Positions 49,876 through 64,000 of a stretch of DNA of 64,000 nt are shown piece by piece (positions within the stretch are counted from its first letter, which is position 1; the number at the start of each line of letters is the position of its first letter). Source of the stretch: Litomosoides sigmodontis (lineage: Eukaryota > Nematoda > Chromadorea > Rhabditida > Onchocercidae); NCBI GenBank assembly GCA_963070105.1, contig OY718804.1, positions 10,245,817 to 10,309,816 of the forward strand, given 5' to 3'. The notes below the pieces were generated by a model. The model worked only from the letters and a program-made list of their open reading frames with translations, did not search any database and had not been told where the DNA came from. The position numbers and the translations under genes are program-made.

Positions 49876-50933
49876 CTTCTCATTGAACAATACACAAATT
49901 TTATTGCTTATCGTCTTTTTCCTGAAATATCTCGCTATTTAACGTCATAAATCACACGTATCGAACATCCACACATCCCAGACGGTCCACTGGAACTCCA
50001 ACATCACGCGCCGAAGTGGGAAACCACAAAGTGAGCTCAAATCACAGCAAAGAATGTCGGCCCAAAAATGCAACAGTCAAAGTTTCATGGCCGTGTGGGA
50101 TAAACAAGAAATTAATTAATTAACAATATATGAACGTTCAATAGAGATAAACGACGACGAGAGAGACAGAGACGGAGAAAGGAAGAGAGAGATGAACCAT
50201 CAATAGCAACACATCTGACAGTGCCGCTATGCAACAAACTACCGAGCAGAAGTAAAATTTTAGATGATGAAAGTAATATCGAGAATTACTTTTCACCTTA
50301 CCTCAGGTCAAACATTAAAGATCTTACCGTCCATTCGTTAGCCGCCAGGCATGTAATGGAACTTGTCATAAAGTAAGAAGAGCTTCTTGGTTGCCTTTGT
50401 TGTACACGACAGGCTAGTCATGAAATTACTCGACAGAATTGAATGATGAAAAGTTGGAGGAGCAAATGTAGAACTTCTGGTTCTTTTAGAAATTTCAGGA
50501 AATTTTTCAATTTTTAAATGAACGATGACAGCGATCGGTCCATTCCGACTTCTTCTATTATGTAATTTATGCTTCCTTCCGTCCTTTATCTCTGTTGTTT
50601 AAATTAGTCCATCAAGAAAAAAAGTTAAATTACTCTTCAGTTGAGGATTCACAAAAGTAAGTCCTCACCTGAGCCTCCTCGTATTTACTGCATTAGTTGA
50701 TTATCTCGCATCAACTTAAACTCGTTCGCTCAGCGCTTCTTTAGGATCCTAGGTTGAGAAATGTCATCAGAAATGAATTCGCAAATAATTTTTACAATTT
50801 AGGCATTGTAATTTGTTACACATTTGCCTTCGAATTTCAAGCAAAACGAAGAAGGAAGCCGTCTGTTGGAAGTACACGAATTTCTTCTCATTGCCAAATG
50901 ATCATTATTTGAACTGAAATTTAAATAACCTCC
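49876..50933. other. Intergenic between divergent METTL16 and EGF-protein genes
   Basis: About 1 kb, GA-rich around 50155-50195. It probably holds both promoters and perhaps an upstream exon of the EGF protein (its signal peptide is not yet accounted for). Confidence 0.5.
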
Positions 50934-53900
50934 ATGTGCAAACGGATATTGATCGTAGAGTTGGAGCGCAGTGTGTCATTGATGAGAAGATTTCATACCT
51001 TACCGAAAATACCGAACATTCCGGATGCAAAACATCGACGGCAACAAACCGGTGACTTGGCGAGCAATTTTGATCCGTGTAAAGTTACACAACTTTGTCA
51101 AAATGGCGGTACATGCGTGTCAAAAAAGGGAGCGTAAGAGTTTCTTTTTTCCTGCTAAAATCCATTCATTAACATTTTGCAACTTCGGTGATTCATTTGC
51201 TAAAGTCTACGGTTTCATAAATCATTGATAATAAATTGAGCAATTATGCTTTTAAATGATTTTCAGGGCAAAATAATTAACTCCTTTTTTTTTCTTTTTT
51301 TTCTCTTTGCAAAACACTGAAATTAGGAAGATTTTCATCCTCCGAAATGTTCCATTTAAAATGACCAGGGACCGTTTGCAGCTATTTTAAAAGAGCGATG
51401 ATGTTTCATGTGAATTATGGAATTTGTAATTTTCATTTTTTTTTCGCGATTTGTCTTCTTCGAAAGTTCTGTCACAATTCTATGAAATACAGCGAGTCGA
51501 AACTGAGTAACTGAGGACTGTTGTGTTTCATTTAGCACTTCCATAACTGAACCTATTTTGTTAATGAAGTTTCAGAATTTAAAAGTGCAAAACTATTTAC
51601 AAATTATTCATGCAAAATTTTGACTGAACGCAATTCCAAACATAACTTGTGTCATTAGCTGTAGGTAAAAAGAGCAGATATAAGGTAGAAATAAATAGTT
51701 GTGCAAAGTAATTGTTGTCAAAGCGGTTGAATTCTATTCCTATCGTTTATCCCATTGATGTGTAAATTCACACCATTGTGACTCATCAATGCGTTAATTT
51801 ATTTCAAATGTTAAGCTAATCATTTGTTCGTTTGGCTCGCTTTATCCTTAAAAACATCCTTCACAAAGAGCTCTCTCTCTCTAGGCGATGAAAATGTTAG
51901 GCACTCTTTCTTCACGTGGCTCTCCTCATCTCCAAAATGGGCTGACTGGCTATGACCGATGCTGCTCCATTCGATTCGACGTGTCATCACGATTATCATT
52001 GTCCACAGCGGCAGCGGAGGAGGGGAACGTTGTTTGCGTCGGTGCTACGTACAATAATCATTCCTGGACACTCGACAACATTGCCTTATAGCGTCGGGAA
52101 GAATAAAACTTATCTGTCACAAAGAACGAGCTTTCCCCTCAACAACACTTCTCTGCCACGCAACAACAGTCAAGCGTTCTTTACGTCAGATGTAATTATG
52201 GGAGGAATAAGGATGAGTAACATTGCTTCAGCTACTAATGTAATTTTAGCTATTATTGTCAATGTCTTCCAACTCATTACGGGAAAACGTGTGAATTTTT
52301 GGCTAATCAAACAAGCTGCGAAAAAAATTTATGCCAAAACGATGCGACGTGCTACAGGTCAGGTAAACAGTAGTAACTGTGGGAAAATACACTCAGGCAT
52401 TCTTTGCATCCTTATCAGTGATGAAGTTCTCTTCCTCCTGCTCTTTGCTGCAAGGGACAATCGTTTCAAACGTAGTTTTAATTGTTTCCATTGCAGTATT
52501 CAACAAAAGCGGCAGATTGTGACTGCCATGGAGAAGAGCAATAATAGCACGGGAAATTTCTCCGATACAAAAGTGATGCAATGGATTCAATATGAGTATG
52601 CTTATTTCATGCACAAGCGATCGGATCGGATCACTTCAACTTTTACGGTTGAATATTCGGAATATTCAGGTGTTGGTGTCGACAAGGCTTCACAGGTTCA
52701 CTGTGCGAATATTCAGAAGAGTTACGTGAGTGCGAGCAAGACTACTGTCTGCATAAAGGAGTTGGAAAATTGGTGAATATAACGGACGACGGTACGGTGG
52801 AGTGCAATTGTCAGTGTCAGGAATATCACACCGGGAAACGAGTTCATCATGCTTTCACTTTCTCATTAAACATCAGATAACTAGCCAATCCTTTACTATT
52901 ACTTACTGGAACCTTTCACTGATGAGACTACTTCGCATGTCTAGCAATTCTTAATTTGATAAAATGGTAATTTCCGCTACAGCGTAACTTTTCCCATCTA
53001 GCGATATATTGTGCTGGAAGTTATCTCTCGCCAAGTACAATAGTGATCTTTCATCTATCGTATTTGAAATGAATATTTAATTGTAAGAAACTATTATTAT
53101 TTTATTGCAGTGTGAAATTGTGTTACCATGTAGAGATTACACTTGTTTTAATGGTGGCATCTGCGTGGACGAGCTAATTCTCAATGACACTGATGGAGAA
53201 TTGACCTACAAGGCTAAATGCAATTGTCCACCACGTAATGTTTACGGAGTAGCTGCTCGTTTTGAAGGTATGAAATACACGTATATGACGGATAAATCGA
53301 CTCTATTTGACTGATACAAAGCACTTCTGAACGTGCAATAGTTGCATCTGGCAAAACAGCTTGACGTTAATTCCTACAGGTGAACGGTGTGAACGATTGA
53401 CGGTTGTTGATAATGAGCGTATTTATGACGAGTGTTTTCCGTGTAGAAAGAATGCGAAGAATTATGCAAGTGATTGCTTGGACGAATACACTCAGAATAC
53501 GACATTGCAGTACATGAATGAGGTAACGTAGGCGTAATACAAATGTCATTGAAATGAGTTACAAAAAGTTAAAAAATGAAAGTTGCGTCCTGTTTGTTTT
53601 TGGGTCGTAATTGCTTTGTTAGTTCATCTTTCAGGTTATTAAAGCTTGCGGTAAGCCATGCGAATCGGCAACACGATATTGCCTCAATGGAGGCTTATGC
53701 GATGTCGAAGGACACCTTGGTAATACATTTATGAAGAGTGATGTGGAAAGAAGGATATCATAAGAGTTAATTCTTATAACTAACATCCATTCTTCTATAG
53801 GACTCCAATTTGTGCGAGAAATGATAGCACTGTTACTTGTGATACGTAAACTCACGTTGGAGATTACGTTCCCCTGGGCTTTTTTTTTTTCCTTCATCAT

Positions 53901-56412
53901 CACTTCGACGAATAAATAGAGCAGTCTGTATTTTCATTTCTACAAATGTGTTTTAGGTGATGACAATACAACATCTTATATAATTCCTGTCTGTCAATGT
54001 GTTGGTTTAGATGAAGGGATTCTGTGTGAAAAACATGTAAACTCGCCCTGTGATGCAACTACGTATGATCCACGTACGCCCGGTAAGATAACATAATGGC
54101 TAGAAGAAGGTTTTTGTAGCGTTACATAAATAGTTTGCAGAAGAAAAATGTGGCGAGCATGGTACTTGTGTTGGCAAAACGATGCACGATTATGTTTGCG
54201 AGTATGATATTTCAATCGTTCATCTGCGTCTACTTGACGTATTTAGCTCTCCTCTTATTCGAGGTCATACTGCGAGATTTCATTTTATCCCTCATAAAAT
54301 ACCATGTAATGTGTGACGAAGATCAATTGAAGCTGTTATGGTGGTTGGACTGGAGAAAAATGTGACATCAGGGAACCATGTTACAATCATGCCTGTTCAC
54401 CTGGCAGTTTATGTGTTTCGGTACCGATCGAACAGCGTGAAAAGTATTCTCTGGGATACACTTGTTTGTGTGAGATAAATCAAGATCCCGATTTTACCGG
54501 ATCCAATAACAGTATGTTTCCAAGTTTCATTTTTGCTAGAACTTGTTGCATTTGCATAATTCATTCAAAACAATATAACGAATTACTACAGTCTCTCTCT
54601 ATCATTTATTGGAAGTTTATTGCAAATTATTTTCCTCTTCTACTTTCCCTCCCCTCTCCTAATTTCAGACGAAATGAAAATCATTAGAAACAACAACACT
54701 ACTTACTTTTAGCGGTGAAATGCATACAAACTAATTTTGGAGCATGCACTAACCATATGTGCAAGAATGACGGTCTTTGTTATCCCTGCGAAGCATCCGA
54801 CCAGAACAACTTACAACTCTGCTCTGACGAAGAGAAGCGTCGAGGATTCAGGTTATTTTAACTCTTCATGTAAACTGTTCGGCTTTGCTCCTGTACAAGT
54901 AGGAAGTTTGAATCCATCAATTTTCTTAATCGTTTAATTATATTCAACTGAAACAGGTGTCTTTGTCCACATGGTCTGCTGCCTCCATTTTGTGACAAAG
55001 AAGCGGATGCATGTGATCGGAACAAATGTCTGAATGGAGCAGAATGTGCCGTAGATCCTGAAAACGAATTTAATTACATGTAAAAAATGGTTCCTTTACT
55101 GTACTCTTAAATATGGGACAGTTCTGTACAGCACAATACAAAAACTTGCTGCATGGCGGCGATCTGAGAGAATCGATTTAAACGGATGTTTCAGATGTCG
55201 ATGTCGTATTGGTTTCAGCGGTACATTTTGTGAACAGCAGTTATCTCCATGTATAATGCAAGGTGAGAGAATGCAGAATGCATCCTGACGTGAAGGGTGT
55301 GGGAAGCCTGCAAGTTGCGGTAGTCAACTCCTTTAGGCTGTCACATTACTGAAAAATTCAGAATCTATCATTGATGTAAGTATTAGTAACTTTTAAAGGG
55401 AGCACTTCATATTTTCTTAATCCATAGTGACCATTACTATTGGTCCGCAGGCTTGCAAACTTGTGTGATGGGTAGTTGCAAGCAAGACACCAGTTTTGTG
55501 CGAGGCTTCCGATGCGAATGCATTGATGGCTATGAGGGTGTCAATTGCGATTCTGCGAAGAGAACTGATATTGTGGGCTTCATTCGTGTATGCTTCATCA
55601 TCTTCTTGACAGTTTCTTCTACGTTGTAGAACTGCGCTTCTGTTTATCGCTACTGACGAGCGGTACGGATTACAACGCCGTGCTTCACGTATGCCATACC
55701 ACACTACTGTGACACACAGCTAAAGCATCAGAAACTTTTGTGAAAGAATCGATGTGAACAATTGTTAAATATATGCATGAAGTTTGTCATCTATAGAGAA
55801 ATTATTGGTGGACATATCCGTTAACTGTTGGACTAGTCCTTACGCCAACAGTCATTATTCTAATCGTTCTGTCGGAGGATCGTGCCAAGCGAGAGTATGA
55901 GTACAAATTAGCCGAGAAGCAGTACCTGGAAGTACGTTACCCTACCTCTTTAACAGTGTATAATTCGGATATCGAGCAACTGCATCCGTACGGCAATCCA
56001 CTATTGGAGAGATCCGTTGTTCTGCTCAACTTTCAGAGAATAAGAACGGCCACCTTCTGTTTGCAAAAATTCTTTTCGGATGTGTTCGATGCTAATGCAT
56101 CTTCCCAATCATCACGTGTGCCTAGCTTTCTGAAACTGGAGAGAACCTACTTAGTTATCCTGTTTTCGGTTGCTTCCCTTCCCGCTTCATCATTTTTCCA
56201 TCGTTTCGATTTTTATGTTAAGTACACGTGCAATTTAGAAGGCTAAACAACGGGAGGAAAAGATGGACGAAGAAAAGAGACGCACTCTCGAAACCGCAGA
56301 CACGCAAACGACGAGTAGTACAACCCAGAAGAGCAGCACTAGCACAGACGGACGAAACGTCAGTTTCAGATCGCTACCAGTAGCAGCAACTCAACTGGAA
56401 ACACTTGTATGA
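50934..56412 (+). CDS. Multi-EGF single-pass membrane protein, about 631 aa, 5' end uncertain
   Basis: Exons join in phase: 50934-51133, 52670-52841, 53111-53267, 53380-53522, 53635-53719, 53957-54082, 54141-54201, 54333-54511, 54713-54851, 54957-55079, 55195-55262, 55451-55587, 55797-55931, 56242-56412 (TGA). About eight EGF-like modules can be read from their Cys pattern, such as CQNGGTC...CWCRQGFTGSLCE, CFNGGICVDE, CLNGGLCDVE, CGEHGTCVGK...CDCYGGWTGEKC, CLNGAECAVD...CRCRIGFSGTFCE and CIDGYEGVNC. One transmembrane helix (about 536-556, YPLTVGLVLTPTVIILIVL) is followed by a charged cytosolic tail (EDRAKREYEYKLAEKQYLE) rich in Ser/Thr near its end. That predicts a type I receptor or ligand. 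The first exon has no obvious signal peptide, so an upstream exon is probably missing. No specific orthologue is recognised. Confidence 0.87.
51134..52669. other. 1.5-kb first intron of the EGF-protein gene
   Basis: Intron bounded by GC|GTAAGA and ATATTCAG|G. It contains most of a 274-codon plus-strand frame (51952-52776) that runs into the next EGF exon in a different frame and has no recognisable product. Confidence 0.75.
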
Positions 56413-56535
56413 TATCTCACAAGCTACACAGCTGTATAGCCTTTCATGGCGTTCCGAAGTAAACGGTTCACGCTTCAATAGTACGCTGGCGTCATCGCAC
56501 AACATCGAGCAAATTAGAGGGCAAGGGTCCAAAAC

Positions 56536-56607
56536 TAGCAGCGAGTGGTTTCGATCCACCGACCTCTGGGTTATGGGCCCAGCACGCTTCCACTGCGCCA
56601 CGCTGCT
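56536..56607 (-). tRNA. Initiator tRNA-Met (CAU)
   Basis: On the minus strand the 72-nt sequence starts AGCAGCG and ends CGCTGCT plus discriminator A, giving a perfect 7-bp acceptor stem that starts A1-U72, the hallmark of eukaryotic initiator tRNA. The anticodon arm is CTGGGCCCATAACCCAG with loop CCCATAA and anticodon CAT. The three consecutive G-C pairs of initiators are present. The T arm is GGTGGATCGAAACCACT-like, with ATCGAAA rather than TTCGAAN, again an initiator feature. There is no intron. It lies between the convergent EGF-protein and ZNRD2 genes. Confidence 0.96.
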
Positions 56608-56940
56608 GCATCTGTTCGCCCAGAACACATTGTTTTTGTAGTTTCAGATTATAGGAAAAGTAGCATTGTACTGCGAATGTGAATTGTATTAATAGGAGTA
56701 ATATAAGGTTGTACAAGAATGCCTTAGTATAATCAATTTATTGAACTTTAAATTCATGCAAAACATTCTAGCTCCAGTTTTTAAAAAACCATTTCCCACT
56801 TGCAGAATTTTGTGAGAAAACATAAAAATTCAACAGTACAAACATATGACACCGCAAAAATACAAAAACAATTCAATCACCGACCAGAACTTTCAGATGT
56901 AAAATAATTTATACAACGTCAACATGAAGTTAGAGGTATA

Positions 56941-58387
56941 TTAAGTGTCCACGAGATGTTTCAGAATTCCAATGCCACGATCAATGGTTTCATATAGTTT
57001 CAATACTTCTTCTGTATTTTCGCAGCTTTTCAATCGTTCTGCACACCACTTTAGTTTATCGTCAACAGCTTCTAGTGCCGACCTAACATTTCTGGATCTG
57101 AGGAAATCAGTACGCTGAAATGCGCATGTTGCATGCACACATTTTTTTGACAAACAAATAATGGATACAATAAAGAAATTACCAAACGAATGGGGAGAAT
57201 TGAAATAAGGAAATCTCGTCTTTCAGCTGTTTTTTATAGGAAATAAAACTTTCGAAAAGAATGCATAACCATTACTTACAGAAAACCATTATAACTAGTC
57301 TTTTAGAGCAGGATGCGGCATTCATTGCGATGATAAATCAGATAAGCTAAGGTATTTGATATGGAATTACTATTTGGAACCAAAATATCTACTAGCTTTT
57401 CCGAAAAAGTTTAGAACAATTTATTTGTCCAACCAATACATCAATATTCATAGATGTTCTTGCGGGAGAATCTGCTACAGGAAACTGAGCCGGTGATTGC
57501 AAAACTTCGATGCTTCTACTCGCATTGCCGTATTCAGTTGCAACACTATTCAAATCATTTAAGTCATCTGAAATTGACCCAAAGATTTGTTGCAATGCTA
57601 AAGTCAAATATCAGAGTACTAAAAACATCTCACGCATTTTCATATAATGAGACGGAAAAGTGTGTAGAAAATACCGTTATTTAAAACTGCATTGCTGCCG
57701 TCGTGTCCCATTGAAAGCTCTGTATTCACCATGTCGCATGTGACACATGAACGAATTCCGCGATGGTTCTCCATTAAAATACCCTTCAAATGTTGAAATT
57801 CTGCTAAACATTTATTACTGGCTATTGTTGGTACATAATATTTAGAATCTCTTCCAAATAATAGAATTATGAGACAACAAAAACACTACACAAAAGAGTA
57901 TATTGTTTCGTATCTCATGAAGTTAACTGAAACTTTACTGAAACTAGAAGTGCTTGCGTGCTACTAATTTTGTAACTGTACGTATTTTAGAACTCACCGC
58001 ACATAGTTCGCAATATTCGTTGAGCATAGTATGACCTAAAAGAAGTAATTCACCCATACGCGATGATATACGGTCACGAAGACGGTGTCTTATTTGTTCC
58101 ACTAATTGTTGATGCTCCTGAAATGAATACATATGATATCTTTCAGGAAGAAAGACGAATCTGAAATTACAAGGATTCTAACTGTTAGATAATTAAATAA
58201 ATTCTCATAGAAAACCAGTTAACCGAAAATAAACAGAAATAATTCAAAAACTTCTGCAGGATGATCTCTCTACCTGTGTTACTCGTTGCAAGCCGTTCAA
58301 GTTCATTCTTTCAACTTGGTCGGTAATATCAGTTTCAATATCTGGAGATTTACTCTTCAAAGCACTATCGAAATGATGATGACCCAT
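56941..58387 (-). CDS. ZNRD2: ZNRD2 / SSSCA1-like zinc-ribbon protein, 226 aa
   Basis: The human homologue (Sjogren syndrome/scleroderma autoantigen 1) is a small zinc-ribbon protein linked to mitosis and chaperone/kinase regulation. Five exons join in phase: 58274-58387 (ATG), 57998-58117, 57675-57783, 57434-57597, 56941-57114 (TAA). The diagnostic block is RDRISSRMGELLLLGHTML, parallel to human RQDRISRLMGDYLLRGYRML. It is followed by the zinc ligands C74, C77, C91 and C94 (CELC...CVTC). The C-terminal helical region (ALEAVDDKLKWCAERLKS) matches the human C-terminal helices only loosely. The ATG lies six bases after a TTTGTAG acceptor, fitting spliced-leader addition. The exon 4 donor at 57433 was chosen for phase; reading through would end at a stop near 57392. 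Confidence 0.85.
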
Positions 58388-59053
58388 ACAATTCTACAAA
58401 TGCGGCCAGGAAAGAGACGGGACAAGTTGATGGGACTGGAGAAATCAGATTAGATCAATGGAAGCTACGACATGACAGGAAATTCGTCCACATAAAACAG
58501 AGCACTATATTCTTCACACGACCCTTTCACTCCACCACTTCCGAATATCCAACACCAGCACAACTTCCGGCAGGCCTCCAGAACGCTCCCGAGAAAAGAG
58601 CTACCTCAACTGAAGCCTCAGCGTCGAAACGCTAAAAATCGACTGCGTGTGCATTGCTGTCTATTCAGCTTACACACTATCTCATCGTCGTTTGTCATAC
58701 TGGCGCATAGTATTTCACTTGCCGTCCTTCGCGCACAATTCTCCTTCAGTTCCTCTTTTCCAAAGTTCGAAAAAAAATTGCGGGAAGTGGGTGCCAACTT
58801 TTCAATTTAATTGTTGTATTCTTTCAACGGTGGATTATCCGTCCGTGTTATCTTTCCAACGCGTACGTGGCACTCATTGTTTTATTTTATACGAAAAGCT
58901 ACAATTATCAAATTGCTTGATATGTGAACTGATAGTTACATGCTTGTTGTGCTCGAGTGCTCGGTCATTTATAAGTGGCTATCGTTCCGTGCGGAGCAAG
59001 GGAGCATTGCTCAATCCTCATCTCTTTCTTGATTTCATGGATCTCTTCGTGTC
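58388..59053. other. Shared upstream region of divergent ZNRD2 and FANCI genes
   Basis: About 0.67 kb with no supported exon. The 165-codon plus frame at 58647-59144 overlaps the first FANCI exon in another frame and has no recognised product. Confidence 0.5.

Positions 59054-64000
<4,947 letters not shown>

Overview
The window is nuclear DNA of a nematode. It is AT-rich, the genes are split by many short to medium GT-AG introns ending in TTTCAG-type acceptors, several start codons lie 1-10 bases after a TTTCAG-like site (as expected for spliced-leader addition), and the proteins are of nematode type (TWK potassium channel, PXL-1-like paxillin, METT-10). Gene density and intron size suggest a clade III (Spirurina, possibly filarial) worm rather than Caenorhabditis; that placement is inference. 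Every exon chain below was joined by hand and checked for reading phase. CDS coordinates are genomic spans including introns.

Layout. 1-1329 (+): 3' part of histone acetyltransferase HAT1. 2773-6546 (+): complete delta-COP. 7250-12719 (+): a 17-exon gene of unknown function with repeated beta-rich modules. 14069-15183 (-): small tail-anchored coiled-coil protein. 16476-20543 (-): complete two-pore potassium channel. 21580-28550: a 1361-bp inverted duplication carrying the 3' part of an omega glutathione transferase gene; its 4.25-kb spacer holds a complete mitochondrial DnaJ (Tid1/DNJ-10) gene. Only the right GST copy keeps the N-terminal thioredoxin-fold exons. 28.95-33.5 kb: mostly non-coding. 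33522-35781 (+): complete secreted serpin. 37441-41491 (-): paxillin with LD motifs and four LIM domains. 41.5-46.9 kb: a large non-coding stretch. 46919-49875 (-): METTL16/METT-10 RNA methyltransferase. 50934-56412 (+): multi-EGF single-pass membrane protein. 56536-56607 (-): initiator tRNA-Met. 56941-58387 (-): ZNRD2/SSSCA1-like zinc-ribbon protein. 59054 to the right edge (+): FANCI, 3' truncated.

There is no operon-like pathway cluster. These are mostly conserved housekeeping genes (chromatin, COPI traffic, mitochondrial chaperone, RNA modification, DNA repair) mixed with faster-evolving ones (serpin, GST, EGF protein, unknown gene). METTL16/EGF and ZNRD2/FANCI are divergent pairs that probably share promoter regions; serpin/paxillin and unknown gene/coiled-coil gene are convergent. 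The points most worth a second look are the near-identical inverted GST duplication around the DnaJ gene, the unknown modular gene, the tail-anchored coiled-coil protein, and the absence of the expected ubiquitination lysine in FANCI.
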